64,000 bases of DNA from contig NZ_CP025746.1 of assembly GCF_004015185.1 (NCBI RefSeq), positions 1,815,776 to 1,879,775 of the forward strand, read 5' to 3'. Shown piece by piece: positions 53,067 to 62,355 of the stretch. This DNA comes from Clostridium manihotivorum (GTDB lineage: Bacteria; Bacillota; Clostridia; Clostridiales; Clostridiaceae). A program made the position numbers and the translations under genes. Positions within the stretch are counted from its first letter, which is position 1. Each line of letters starts with the position of its first letter. The notes below the pieces were generated by a model. That model worked only from the letters and a program-made list of their open reading frames with translations. It ran no database searches and was not told the origin of the DNA.

Positions 53067-53882
53067 ATGATAATTAATCACAATCTTAATGCTATGAATG
53101 CACATAGAAATATGGCAATCAACACAGGTGCAGCGGGAAAATCAATGGAAAAATTAAGCTCAGGTTTAAGAATAAACAGAGCTGGAGATGACGCTGCAGG
53201 ACTAGCAATATCAGAAAAGATGAGAGGTCAAATCAGAGGACTTGATCAAGCATCAAGAAATGCACAAGATGGTATATCATTAATCCAAACAGCAGAAGGT
53301 GCATTAAATGAAACACACAGCATTCTTCAAAGAATGAGAGAATTAGGTGTACAAGCTTCAAATGATACAAATGTAGCAGGTGATAGAAGCCAAATACAAT
53401 TAGAAGTATCACAATTAAAGAATGAAATAAACAGAATAGCTAACCAAACAGAATTCAACACTAAGAAGTTGATTAATGGAAGTGCTGCAAATGTAGTATT
53501 CCAAGTAGGAGCTAACCAAAACCAAACAGTAACATTAAAGATAGCAACAATGAATACTTCAGCTTTAGGTGTTAATGGTATTGATGTTACAACAGGTGCA
53601 GCAGGAATTACACCACAAATTGACACAATACAATCAGCAATCGATAAGGTATCAAGTGAAAGAGCTAAGCTAGGATCATACCAAAACAGATTAGAGCACA
53701 CAATAGCTAACTTAGATACATCATCAGAAAACTTACAATCAGCAGAAAGCAGAGTAAGAGACGTTGATATGGCTAAGGAAATGATGAACTACTCAAAGAA
53801 TAACATACTACAACAAGCAGCTCAAGCAATGCTTGCACAAGCTAACCAACAACCACAAGGGGTTCTTCAATTATTAAGATAA
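53067..53882 (+). CDS. Flagellin 5
   Basis: 271 residues. The variable part is [42 protein letters not shown]. It shares GVQASNDT and IANQTEF with flagellin 7 but keeps the flagellin 3-like central block, another sign of exchange between copies. Own sigma-D-like promoter and own terminator. Confidence 0.95.
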   Translation: MIINHNLNAMNAHRNMAINTGAAGKSMEKLSSGLRINRAGDDAAGLAISEKMRGQIRGLDQASRNAQDGISLIQTAEGALNETHSILQRMRELGVQASNDTNVAGDRSQIQLEVSQLKNEINRIANQTEFNTKKLINGSAANVVFQVGANQNQTVTLKIATMNTSALGVNGIDVTTGAAGITPQIDTIQSAIDKVSSERAKLGSYQNRLEHTIANLDTSSENLQSAESRVRDVDMAKEMMNYSKNNILQQAAQAMLAQANQQPQGVLQLLR

Positions 53883-53914
53883 TTATTAATTTTTCTTAAG
53901 GGGATTCCCAGGTT

Positions 53915-53956
53915 AAAGGAGTAATCTTAAACTTGTATTAAGATTACTCCTTTTGT
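53915..53956 (+). terminator. Terminator of flagellin 5
   Basis: AAAGGAGTAATCTTAA pairs with TTAAGATTACTCCTTT around a 7-nt loop, then T. Confidence 0.9.
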
Positions 53957-54103
53957 AGTATATTCCAGAAATACACTTTTTAAAACTTTGGTAAACGATT
54001 ACTGATTGTAAAGAGTTCGATTGATGTGATACTTAATGAATTTTAAGTATTATAAATTTAAACGTAAAATGTTCTTAATTTTATATTTATTTTTCTAGAG
54101 TAG

Positions 54104-54130
54104 TTAAGTAGCAGATAAATAACACGATTA
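54104..54130 (+). promoter_or_regulatory. Sigma-D-like promoter of flagellin 6
   Basis: TTAA, 15-nt spacer, CACGATTA, 100 bp before the flagellin start. Confidence 0.72.
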
Positions 54131-54185
54131 TTAAGTATGACAAATTAAATTTGAGTATAAGCCTAATAAGGTTTATCTATAAATT

Positions 54186-54222
54186 AGTGCACAAGGAAGT
54201 GCACTTTAAAAATCAAGGAGGG
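54186..54222 (+). promoter_or_regulatory. Flagellin 6 leader: GGA-loop hairpin plus SD (candidate CsrA sites)
   Basis: AGTGCAC pairs perfectly with GTGCACT around AAGGAA, with GGAGGG following. Confidence 0.72.
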
Positions 54223-54229
54223 ACTATCA

Positions 54230-55045
54230 ATGATAATTAATCACAATCTTAATGCTATGAATGCACATAGAAATATGGCAATCAACACAGGTGCAGCAGG
54301 AAAATCAATGGAAAAATTAAGCTCAGGTTTAAGAATAAACAGAGCTGGAGATGACGCTGCAGGACTAGCAATATCAGAAAAGATGAGAGGTCAAATCAGA
54401 GGACTTGATCAAGCATCAAGAAATGCACAAGATGGTATATCATTAATCCAAACAGCAGAAGGTGCATTAAATGAAACACAGAGCATTCTTCAAAGAATGA
54501 GAGAACTAAGTGTACAAGCTTCAAATGATACAAATGTATCAGCAGACAGAAGCCAAATACAATTAGAAGTATCACAATTAAAAAATGAAATAAACAGAAT
54601 AGCTAGCCAAACTGAGTTCAATACTAAAAAATTAATAAATGGATCAGCAAATGGAGTAACTTTCCAAGTTGGAGCTAATAGTGGACAAACTATAAAGCTT
54701 ACGATTAAAGCTATGGACGCTTCTGCGTTAAATGTAAAATCTATTAATGTAATGAAATCTGCACAATCAATCACTGGGCAAATTGATACAATACAAACAG
54801 CAATCGATAAGGTATCAAGTGAAAGAGCTAAACTTGGATCATACCAAAATAGATTAGAGCACACAATAGCTAACCTAGATACATCATCAGAAAACTTACA
54901 ATCAGCAGAAAGCAGAGTAAGAGACGTTGATATGGCTAAGGAAATGATGAACTACTCAAAGAACAACATACTACAACAAGCAGCTCAAGCAATGCTTGCA
55001 CAAGCTAACCAACAACCACAAGGAGTTCTTCAATTATTAAGATAG
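54230..55045 (+). CDS. Flagellin 6
   Basis: 271 residues. The variable part is [45 protein letters not shown], the same class as flagellin 2. ETQSIL replaces ETHSIL, found in all other copies. The GVTFQVGAN block is shared with flagellin 7. Own sigma-D-like promoter and terminator. Confidence 0.95.
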   Translation: MIINHNLNAMNAHRNMAINTGAAGKSMEKLSSGLRINRAGDDAAGLAISEKMRGQIRGLDQASRNAQDGISLIQTAEGALNETQSILQRMRELSVQASNDTNVSADRSQIQLEVSQLKNEINRIASQTEFNTKKLINGSANGVTFQVGANSGQTIKLTIKAMDASALNVKSINVMKSAQSITGQIDTIQTAIDKVSSERAKLGSYQNRLEHTIANLDTSSENLQSAESRVRDVDMAKEMMNYSKNNILQQAAQAMLAQANQQPQGVLQLLR

Positions 55046-55107
55046 TAATAACTTTCTTTAATTGAAAATCTTATAGCATTTCACATAAGATTAACTTCAA
55101 TCATGAT

Positions 55108-55149
55108 AAAGGACCAATTTCTTTGTAAAAGAAATTGGTCCTTTAATTT
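55108..55149 (+). terminator. Terminator of flagellin 6
   Basis: AAAGGACCAATTTCTTT pairs with AAAGAAATTGGTCCTTT, then AATTTT. Confidence 0.88.
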
Positions 55150-55284
55150 TAGCTGCATAATAGCATCTACTAAATAAGTCATTATTATTTTTATATAAAA
55201 TTCAGAATCTTAAAGGCAAAATTATAAATAATGTTTTGTTTATAAAGAATTTTCGTAAAATTCAGTTTTTATATCTTAGAGCTC

Positions 55285-55311
55285 TTAAGTAACAAGAAAA
55301 AATATCGATTA
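55285..55311 (+). promoter_or_regulatory. Sigma-D-like promoter of flagellin 7
   Basis: TTAA, 15-nt spacer, ATCGATTA, 93 bp before the flagellin start. Confidence 0.72.
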
Positions 55312-55360
55312 TTAAGTATAGGTAATTAATAATAAGTTTTATAGGACTAATTATAAGAGT

Positions 55361-55396
55361 AGTACACAAGGAAGTGTACTTTAAAATCAAGGAGGG
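55361..55396 (+). promoter_or_regulatory. Flagellin 7 leader: GGA-loop hairpin with compensatory change, plus SD
   Basis: AGTACAC pairs with GTGTACT around AAGGAA. Relative to AGTGCAC/GTGCACT in other copies, both arms changed so that pairing is kept (G-C to A-T), direct evidence that the RNA hairpin is selected. Confidence 0.78.
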
Positions 55397-55403
55397 AACA
55401 AAT

Positions 55404-56219
55404 ATGATAATCAATCACAATCTCAATGCAATGAATGCACATAGAAATATGGCAATTAACACAGGTGCAGCAGGAAAATCGATGGAAAAACTAAGCTCAG
55501 GTTTAAGAATAAACAGAGCTGGAGATGACGCTGCAGGGTTAGCAATATCAGAAAAGATGAGAGGTCAAATCAGAGGACTTGATCAAGCATCAAGAAATGC
55601 ACAAGATGGTATATCATTAATCCAAACAGCAGAAGGTGCATTAAATGAAACACACAGCATTCTTCAAAGAATGAGAGAATTAGGTGTACAAGCTTCGAAC
55701 GATACAAATGTAACAGCAGACAGAAGTCAAATACAACTAGAGGTGTCACAATTAAAGAATGAAGTAAATAGAATAGCAAATCAAACAGAATTCAATACAA
55801 AGAAATTACTTGATGGAACAGCAGCAGGAGTAACTTTTCAAGTTGGTGCAAATAGTGGACAAACAATAAAATTATCAATTGGAGCTATGAATACTTCGGC
55901 TTTAGGGGTAAGTAGTATAGACGTTACAACCAGTGCGGCTGGAATTACAACACAAATAAATACTATACAAACAGCAATTGATAAAGTTTCAAGCGAAAGA
56001 GCTAAATTGGGATCATATCAAAATAGATTAGAGCACACAATAGCTAACTTAGATACATCATCAGAAAACTTGCAATCAGCAGAAAGCAGAGTAAGAGATG
56101 TTGATATGGCTAAGGAAATGATGAACTACTCAAAGAATAATATACTACAACAAGCTGCTCAAGCGATGCTTGCACAAGCTAACCAACAGCCACAGGGAGT
56201 TCTTCAGCTTCTAAGATAA
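55404..56219 (+). CDS. Flagellin 7
   Basis: 271 residues from ATG 55404; the longer frame from 55374 crosses the hairpin and SD and is rejected. It is the most diverged copy: [18 protein letters not shown], and the variable part [50 protein letters not shown]. Silent third-position differences are also more frequent here than in copies 1-6. Own promoter and terminator. Confidence 0.95.
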   Translation: MIINHNLNAMNAHRNMAINTGAAGKSMEKLSSGLRINRAGDDAAGLAISEKMRGQIRGLDQASRNAQDGISLIQTAEGALNETHSILQRMRELGVQASNDTNVTADRSQIQLEVSQLKNEVNRIANQTEFNTKKLLDGTAAGVTFQVGANSGQTIKLSIGAMNTSALGVSSIDVTTSAAGITTQINTIQTAIDKVSSERAKLGSYQNRLEHTIANLDTSSENLQSAESRVRDVDMAKEMMNYSKNNILQQAAQAMLAQANQQPQGVLQLLR

Positions 56220-56226
56220 TATCAGT

Positions 56227-56258
56227 AAAAAGTCGAGAGTTTCTCGACTTTTTTATTT
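56227..56258 (+). terminator. Terminator of flagellin 7
   Basis: AAAAAGTCGAGA pairs with TCTCGACTTTTT around GTT, then a T-rich tail. Confidence 0.92.
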
Positions 56259-56340
56259 TCTAAAATATAGTTTTGGGTATTTTATTACAATGATTATTTT
56301 TCAGAAAGTAGAAAAAAATGTTTTTATAAATAAAAAATAG

Positions 56341-56367
56341 TAAAGTAATGAGAGAATATACCGATTA
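56341..56367 (+). promoter_or_regulatory. Orphan sigma-D-like promoter
   Basis: TAAA, 15-nt spacer, ACCGATTA, the flagellin layout, but no flagellin follows, only the vestige at 56822. Confidence 0.65.
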
Positions 56368-56821
56368 TTAACTATAGATAATAAATGATTTTATGTTATA
56401 AAATTTTTAATTAATATAGGTAAAAAACAAGTGCTATAATAGTTTCATGGTTTTCATAATTATAAATGTAGTAGCTTTATGAATTTGAAAGTTGTCTATA
56501 CATAATATAAATGTTAACAATGAATACATATCTACTAAAGGTTAATACTATAATCGAGATATTTCCCGTAGCCTTACCAGATAAAGCTATAAACTATTTA
56601 CAGAGTTAGTCTAGGATAGAAGAGGAAGTTTTAGCAATACAAATTTTATCAAGAACAGTTATATATACACTGAAAGGTGAAGAAAAATAAAACTAGTCAA
56701 AATAATATGAAGATTTGAGTTGTATAGCGTAAACTTTAGAGTAAGGCAAGGAGATTTATAGTCTAATATATTCAGTGAAAATATGATTATTTAAGTAAAG
56801 TATATAAGTAAAGTATAATTG

Positions 56822-56850
56822 CAAGTGGTTCTTCAACTTTTAAGATAATA
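56822..56850 (+). pseudogene. 3' vestige of an eighth flagellin gene
   Basis: 26 of 29 bases match the 3' end of flagellin 3 (GTTCTTCAACTT...AAGATAATA), encoding VLQLLR and stop. An orphan flagellin-type promoter lies 454 bp upstream and a flagellin-type terminator follows. The 56368-56821 stretch between shows no recognisable flagellin coding or leader hairpin, so most of the gene has been deleted or replaced. Confidence 0.75.
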
Positions 56851-56861
56851 ATAAATGTTAT

Positions 56862-56891
56862 AAAGAGTCAAGAGCTTCTTGACTCTTTTTT
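56862..56891 (+). terminator. Terminator after the flagellin vestige
   Basis: AAAGAGTCAAGA pairs with TCTTGACTCTTT around GCT, then T. It would stop transcripts from the orphan promoter just before maf. Confidence 0.88.
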
Positions 56892-56909
56892 TAAAAGAAA
56901 GGTGTAAAT

Positions 56910-58619
56910 ATGATAATCGAAAAAAGCTTTGATAATAAAGAGATCATAAAGTTAGAGATTGGTAGTAGAAAAGTTTACTTGGGAAGTAAATACAATATGA
57001 CAAGAGAAGTGGAGAAATTTAAGAATGCTTTAAGTCAAATAAACAAACATTATCAAGTTATTGTATTTGGAGCGGCTGGAGGAACTTGGATTAGTGAGGT
57101 GCAGGAAGAATTTAAAGAGCGAGAAGTTCTTTTTGTTGAGCCACTTGATGAGCTGAAAGAGCAATTAAGTAAAAATATATCTGAATTTAATAATATACAA
57201 GTCATTTCTTTAGAAAGTGATAACTTTCAAACTGATTTGAAGAAAGCTATTAATAAAAGATTTGTCCAATTTTTAGTGTTCTCAAACTATGATTTAATTT
57301 TCCCTAAGGAAGGGTACGATCTTAAAAATGGTATCAAAGATGATATAACAGATAAGACTATAAATGAAAATACAAAAGTGGTCTTTTCTAAGGATTGGTT
57401 TAAAAATTACTTGAAAAATCTGCCGGTTGTAACTAGAAGCGAGAGGTTGGATAAATACAAATCAATTTTCAGTAAAAAACCAGCTATAATAGTTTCTGCA
57501 GGACCTTCACTTGAAAAGAACGTACAATTACTTAAAGGAAATGAAGATAAGTTTATTATTATTACTGGTATTAGAACACTAAGCACTTTAAAAAAGGAAG
57601 GAATAAAAGCAGATTTTGCATGTGTAATTGATGGATCAGAAGCGATGTATAACGTCTCAAAAGATGCGTTAAATGAAGAAACTCCATTGTTTTTCTCTGA
57701 ATCCGCAAATTATAAAATAATGCGTGAATATAAAGGTAAAAAGTTGTACTTTACTTCTCCAAACTATATAGATTTAAATATTAAACTAGGCAATTTCAGT
57801 ACGGACCTAGTTTATCAAGGAGGTTCAGTAGCTCATTCCTGTCTTGCTATAGCTGAGTATTTTGATTGCGATCCTATAGTTTTTATAGGGCAAGACTTAG
57901 CTTATACAAACAATCAAATTCACTCTAAAAATGCTACAATCAAGGGAGAGCAATTAAAAGCTGACAATTTTGATTTTTACGTTAAAGATATATATGGTAA
58001 TGATGTACCTACTACATATTCACTAGATAGCTTTAGAAAAAACTTTGAGGATTTTATCAAATGTTACAATGAAAGAACTTATATAAATGCCACAGAAGGT
58101 GGGGCTAATATAGAAGGAACTTTGATAAAAACTCTTAAGGAAGTTATAGATGAAAGCAACAGTACAATAGACAAAAGTTGTATATATACATATGATAGAC
58201 CGGATATTAATACAGAAATAATGCTAAATGAATTGAAAAATAATTTCAAGGAATTATTAAAGCTTAAGAGATTTGCAAAAGAAGCTATCTTAGAAAATGA
58301 TAACTTAGTTCATAATTATTCTACTAATAATAAAAGATTTAAAAAAGGGCTTGAAAGATTAGATTATATAGATAATCTATATAAAGAAAAAAAAGATCAG
58401 TTCCTTTTAATAAATTCGCTATTTGCGCCGATAATTAAAGAAATAGATGTACAATTCTATGATGAAAAGGTTGGCAATTATGAGAGTGAATTAGAACATG
58501 TAAAATTTATTGCTGAAAAAGGTAAGTCGCTTTATAACAATGTAGAAGAATGCATAGATTTTGCGGCGCCATATATAAATGATGCAATAAAAGCATTGGA
58601 GGGTATTATAAGTGAATAA
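56910..58619 (+). CDS. Motility-associated factor (Maf) glycosyltransferase family protein
   Basis: 569 residues, Maf/DUF115 (6-hydroxymethylpterin pyrophosphokinase MptE-like) family. The N-terminal ~170 residues form a Rossmann-like domain (VIVFGAAGGTWISEV). The core follows: KKPAIIVSAGPSLEKNVQLLKG, FIIITGIRTLSTLKKEGIKADFACVIDG, and VYQGGSVAHSCLAIAEYFDCDPIVFIGQDLAYT. A helical C-terminus follows from about 430. Maf proteins transfer nonulosonic acids (pseudaminic or legionaminic) from the CMP-sugar to Ser/Thr of flagellin in the cytoplasm. Position between the flagellins and the sugar genes supports that. SD AAAGGTG is upstream. The next gene overlaps by 8 bp. Confidence 0.9.
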   Translation: MIIEKSFDNKEIIKLEIGSRKVYLGSKYNMTREVEKFKNALSQINKHYQVIVFGAAGGTWISEVQEEFKEREVLFVEPLDELKEQLSKNISEFNNIQVISLESDNFQTDLKKAINKRFVQFLVFSNYDLIFPKEGYDLKNGIKDDITDKTINENTKVVFSKDWFKNYLKNLPVVTRSERLDKYKSIFSKKPAIIVSAGPSLEKNVQLLKGNEDKFIIITGIRTLSTLKKEGIKADFACVIDGSEAMYNVSKDALNEETPLFFSESANYKIMREYKGKKLYFTSPNYIDLNIKLGNFSTDLVYQGGSVAHSCLAIAEYFDCDPIVFIGQDLAYTNNQIHSKNATIKGEQLKADNFDFYVKDIYGNDVPTTYSLDSFRKNFEDFIKCYNERTYINATEGGANIEGTLIKTLKEVIDESNSTIDKSCIYTYDRPDINTEIMLNELKNNFKELLKLKRFAKEAILENDNLVHNYSTNNKRFKKGLERLDYIDNLYKEKKDQFLLINSLFAPIIKEIDVQFYDEKVGNYESELEHVKFIAEKGKSLYNNVEECIDFAAPYINDAIKALEGIISE

Positions 58620-58983
58620 TTATGAAAGTTTAGAAATTGCAATTGAAGCACATGAATATTGTGAAAAGCTATATAGTGGAATGGGAAGTTTAGTTAACAA
58701 TATTAATGATAGAAATTTAGATGACTTAGAAGTATACTTTAAAAATATATTATCTGGGTTTAATTGGGTTATGGAAGTAATCATCTTATTAAGAGATTTA
58801 CATAAAGAAAATATTGATTTGGCTATTACTCAGAAAAAAATAAGTGAATACAATGAAGCTTATAATAATTTAGATTTATTATTACTAAGTGATATAATTG
58901 AGTATGAAATGATGCCTGAAGTTGAAATGGCGTATAACCTTCTTTCAGAAACAATAATGAGATTACAAAACACTAAACAATAA
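58612..58983 (+). CDS. Small helical protein coupled to maf, unknown function
   Basis: 123 residues. GTG start at 58612 has GGAGGG 8 nt upstream, inside the maf end. All helical and acidic (LEIAIEAHEYCEKLYSGMGSLVNNI, LLLLSDIIEYEMMPEVEMAYNLL). No family recognised. Overlap with maf suggests translation in a fixed ratio and a possible partner or chaperone role, for instance presenting flagellin to Maf. It is vaguely FliS-like in size and helicity but shares no motif. Confidence 0.7.
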   Translation: MNNYESLEIAIEAHEYCEKLYSGMGSLVNNINDRNLDDLEVYFKNILSGFNWVMEVIILLRDLHKENIDLAITQKKISEYNEAYNNLDLLLLSDIIEYEMMPEVEMAYNLLSETIMRLQNTKQ

Positions 58984-59050
58984 CTTATATTGACCTACTT
59001 GTACTTTGAAAAGTTTTATTAAAATTTGTTTTATAAAAGGAGATTAAGTG

Positions 59051-60034
59051 ATGACTAAAAAAGTTTTAGTAACAGGAGCGGATGGATTTATAGGAAGCCA
59101 TCTCACAGAAATGCTATTAGAATCAGGTTATGAGGTTAGAGCTTTTACATATTATAACTCATTTAACTCTTGGGGTTGGTTAGATACATTAGATAAAAAT
59201 AAACTAAGTGAAATAGATGTGTTTGCAGGGGATATAAGGGATCCTAATGGAGTTAGAAATGCTATGAAAGATATAGATGAAGTCTATCACTTAGCAGCAT
59301 TGATTGCAATTCCATTTAGTTATCATTCACCAGATTCATATGTAGATACCAATATAAAAGGAACACTTAACGTGTTACAAGCATCTAGAGATTTAGGAGT
59401 TAAAAGAGTACTTGTTACTTCAACTTCAGAAGTTTATGGAACAGCAAGATATGTACCGATAGATGAAAATCATCCGTTCCAAGGACAATCTCCATATTCT
59501 GCTACTAAAATAGGTGCAGATAGATTAGCAGAATCATTTTATAGAAGTTTTAATACACCGGTAACAATAGTGAGACCATTTAATACATACGGACCTAGAC
59601 AATCTGCTAGAGCAATAATCCCTACAATAATAACTCAGCTACTTGCTGGAAAAGAAGAAATTAATTTAGGTTCTTTAACTCCAACAAGAGATTTTAACTA
59701 TGTAAAAGATACAGCAAAAGGTTTTATAGAAATAGCAAAGTCTGATAAAACTGTTGGAGAAGAAATAAACATAGCTACACAAAGAGAGATTTCAATAGGA
59801 GATTTAGCACAAGAGCTTATAAACCAAATAAATCCTAATGCTAAGATAGTTTGTGACCAGGAAAGAATAAGACCAGCAAAAAGTGAAGTAGAAAGACTAC
59901 TTGGGTCTAATAAAAAGATAATGGAATTAACAAGCTGGAAGCCAGATTATACATTTGAGCAAGGATTGGCAGAAACTATTGAATGGATTAAGAAGAACTT
60001 AGATAGATATAAAGTAGACATTTATAACGTATAG
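59051..60034 (+). CDS. legB: NAD-dependent 4,6-dehydratase LegB
   Basis: 327 residues from ATG 59051 (AAGGAG 8 nt upstream); GTG 59048 is the alternative. Extended short-chain dehydrogenase: VLVTGADGFIGSHLTEML (NAD-binding GxxGxxG), the catalytic TSTSEVYGTA and YSATKIGADRLAE (YxxxK), and RPFNTYGPRQSARAIIPT. LegB is the first committed enzyme in legionaminic acid synthesis, converting the nucleotide-activated N-acetylglucosamine to its 4-keto-6-deoxy form. legC, the partner aminotransferase, follows 37 bp later. Confidence 0.87.
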   Translation: MTKKVLVTGADGFIGSHLTEMLLESGYEVRAFTYYNSFNSWGWLDTLDKNKLSEIDVFAGDIRDPNGVRNAMKDIDEVYHLAALIAIPFSYHSPDSYVDTNIKGTLNVLQASRDLGVKRVLVTSTSEVYGTARYVPIDENHPFQGQSPYSATKIGADRLAESFYRSFNTPVTIVRPFNTYGPRQSARAIIPTIITQLLAGKEEINLGSLTPTRDFNYVKDTAKGFIEIAKSDKTVGEEINIATQREISIGDLAQELINQINPNAKIVCDQERIRPAKSEVERLLGSNKKIMELTSWKPDYTFEQGLAETIEWIKKNLDRYKVDIYNV

Positions 60035-60071
60035 AGAATATATTGAGTTTGTAGTTAAAGGAGCAATAGAT

Positions 60072-61238
60072 ATGGGTAAATTTATTCCACTTTCAGTGCC
60101 AAATTTGAAAGGTAAAGAACTTGAATATGTAACAAAAGCTGTAGAAGATGAATGGGTTTCTACAGGGGGAGAGTTTATTAATAAATTTGAGAATAATATG
60201 GCTGAATACCTTAATGTTGAAAAAGCAGTTGCTTGTCAAAGTGGAACTGCAGCTCTGCATCTAGCATTAATATTATCAGGTGTAAAGCATAGTGATGAAG
60301 TAATAGTGCCAACTCTAACTTTTATCGCTGCAGTAAACCCAGTAAAATATATTGGTGCAAATCCTATTTTTATGGATTGTGATGATACTCTTACAATGGA
60401 CCCTAATAAGCTAGAAGAATTTTGCAAAGAAAAATGTAATATTAAAAATGGAATATTAATTAATAAAGAAACTGGAAATGCTGTAAAAGCTATAGTATTA
60501 GTACATGTTTTCGGAAACTTAGCTGACATGGAAAAAATAATGAAAATTGCTAATGATTATAATCTAAAGGTTATAGAAGATTCCACAGAAGCACTAGGTA
60601 CATACTATACTGAAGGTTGTTTTAAAGGTAAGTTTGCTGGAACAATAGGAGATTTTGGTGCTTATTCATTTAATGGCAATAAGATAATAACTACAGGAGG
60701 AGGTGGTATGCTCGTAGCTAAAGATGCAAAAGATGCGGATAGAGCAAAGCACCTCTCAACTCAAGCTAAAAGTGATGGATTATATTATATACATGATGAA
60801 ATAGGCTTCAATTATAGAATGACTAATCTTCAAGCTGCGATGGGTGTAGCTCAGCTTGAAAGACTAGAAGAATTTATACAAATAAAGAAGGAAAATTATA
60901 AACTGTATAAAGCTGAGATAGAAGCTATATCAGGATTAAGTATTATGGATTTTAGGCCAGGTATAAGGCCAAACTATTGGTTTTATTCTTTATTAATTGA
61001 TTCTAAGGTATATCCATTAAATAGAGATCAATTGCTAAAACATCTTGAAGACAATGGAATACAGACTAGGCCGATTTGGGGGCTGATAAGCGATCAAAAA
61101 CCATACTCTGAATCTCAAACTTATAAATTAGAACTCAGTAAATATTATATAGAACACATTTTAAATATACCTTGTAGTAGTAGCTTAACAAGAGAGGATG
61201 TTATTACAGTTATAGAATTTATAAAACAAGTGAAGTAA
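60072..61238 (+). CDS. legC: PLP-dependent aminotransferase LegC
   Basis: 388 residues, DegT/DnrJ/EryC1 fold. Seen: ACQSGTAALHLAL, VIVPTLTFIAAVNPV, VIEDSTEALGT and the PLP lysine in SFNGNKIITTGGGGMLV. The RMTNLQAAMGVAQLERL substrate-loop motif follows. It transfers an amino group to the 4-keto sugar made by LegB. Members of this clade act in legionaminic or related sugar synthesis; the neighbours make that assignment likely. SD AAAGGAGC is upstream. Gap to the next gene: 16 bp. Confidence 0.87.
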   Translation: MGKFIPLSVPNLKGKELEYVTKAVEDEWVSTGGEFINKFENNMAEYLNVEKAVACQSGTAALHLALILSGVKHSDEVIVPTLTFIAAVNPVKYIGANPIFMDCDDTLTMDPNKLEEFCKEKCNIKNGILINKETGNAVKAIVLVHVFGNLADMEKIMKIANDYNLKVIEDSTEALGTYYTEGCFKGKFAGTIGDFGAYSFNGNKIITTGGGGMLVAKDAKDADRAKHLSTQAKSDGLYYIHDEIGFNYRMTNLQAAMGVAQLERLEEFIQIKKENYKLYKAEIEAISGLSIMDFRPGIRPNYWFYSLLIDSKVYPLNRDQLLKHLEDNGIQTRPIWGLISDQKPYSESQTYKLELSKYYIEHILNIPCSSSLTREDVITVIEFIKQVK

Positions 61239-61254
61239 GGACGGTGAAAATCTC

Positions 61255-62307
61255 ATGAGCTTGACAGAATTAATAGTTGATGAAGAGATAACTATACGAG
61301 AAGCGATTAGAAGATTAGATGTAAGTGCTAAGAAAATACTGCTCATCGTTGATGGAACTAAGCTTAAAGCTGTGCTAACTGATGGTGATATAAGAAGATG
61401 GATTTTAAAGAATGGCGACTTGCAATATCCAATTAAGGAAATAATGAACGTGAATCCTATTTTTCTAAATACTAGAGATAAAGAAAAAGCTAAAGAATTA
61501 ATGAGAGAACATTTCATAGAAGCAATTCCTTTAGTGGATGATAATGATAATCTTCAGTCATTAATATTTTGGAATGACGAAAATGACGAAAAGTTAAATT
61601 TCTTTACTAAACTTGATACTCCTGTTGTAATAATGGCTGGTGGTAAGGGAACTAGATTATATCCGTATACAAAAATTTTACCTAAGCCACTTATACCAAT
61701 TGGTGAAACACCTATAGTTGAAAGAATAATAAATAAATTTAACGATTTTGGCTGTAGTGATTTTTATCTTACTGTTAACTACAAGAAAAATATGATTAAA
61801 TCATATTTTAATGATTTAAATAAAGAATATAATGTTATTTTTGTTGAAGAAGACAAACCATTGGGTACTGGAGGAAGTCTTTATTTGCTAAAAGATACTT
61901 TAGATAAAACTTTTTTTGTTTCTAATTGTGATATTTTAGTTGAAGCTAATTATTCAGATATCCTAAAGTTCCATAAGAAAAGGGGAAATAAGATAACTAT
62001 GGTAACTTCATTAAAATGTTTTAGAGTTCCTTACGGAGTGATACATTTGAATCGGGATGAAACTGTAAATAAAATAGAAGAAAAGCCAGAACACACATAT
62101 TTAGTAAATACAGGTTTGTACATAATGGAGCCAGAAACTTTAAACGATATACCTGAAAACCAATTTTATAATCTTCCAGATTTGTATGAATATTATATGA
62201 AAAATGGAGAAAAGGTTGGAGTTTATCCTATTAGTGAGGGTTCATGGATGGATATGGGGCAAATTGATGAAATGAATGAAATGATGAAAAAGTTAGGTGT
62301 AGATTAG
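61255..62307 (+). CDS. CBS-domain sugar nucleotidyltransferase (PtmE-like)
   Basis: 350 residues. Two CBS motifs come first (about 1-120: EITIREAIRRLDVSAKKILLIVDG and NVNPIFLNTRDKEKAKEL). The nucleotidyltransferase domain follows: VVIMAGGKGTRLYPYTKILPKPLIPIG (NTP-binding), VSNCDILVEANY (metal-binding Asp) and GSWMDMGQ. In Campylobacter the similar PtmE activates glucosamine-1-phosphate with GTP to feed the GDP-linked legionaminic route; the nucleotide here is inferred. CBS domains suggest adenylate-type regulation. Between legC and neuA. Confidence 0.83.
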   Translation: MSLTELIVDEEITIREAIRRLDVSAKKILLIVDGTKLKAVLTDGDIRRWILKNGDLQYPIKEIMNVNPIFLNTRDKEKAKELMREHFIEAIPLVDDNDNLQSLIFWNDENDEKLNFFTKLDTPVVIMAGGKGTRLYPYTKILPKPLIPIGETPIVERIINKFNDFGCSDFYLTVNYKKNMIKSYFNDLNKEYNVIFVEEDKPLGTGGSLYLLKDTLDKTFFVSNCDILVEANYSDILKFHKKRGNKITMVTSLKCFRVPYGVIHLNRDETVNKIEEKPEHTYLVNTGLYIMEPETLNDIPENQFYNLPDLYEYYMKNGEKVGVYPISEGSWMDMGQIDEMNEMMKKLGVD

Positions 62308-62355
62308 TAGCCCTTTATATTAGTATTTTTTTATATGCGAAAGGGGTAATAAAGA

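Noticed and set aside
45294-55779. Antisense open frames of 124 codons (69 in flagellin 7) opposite each flagellin gene
   Set aside because: They are shadows of the highly conserved flagellin coding sequence, have no SD and encode implausible proteins.
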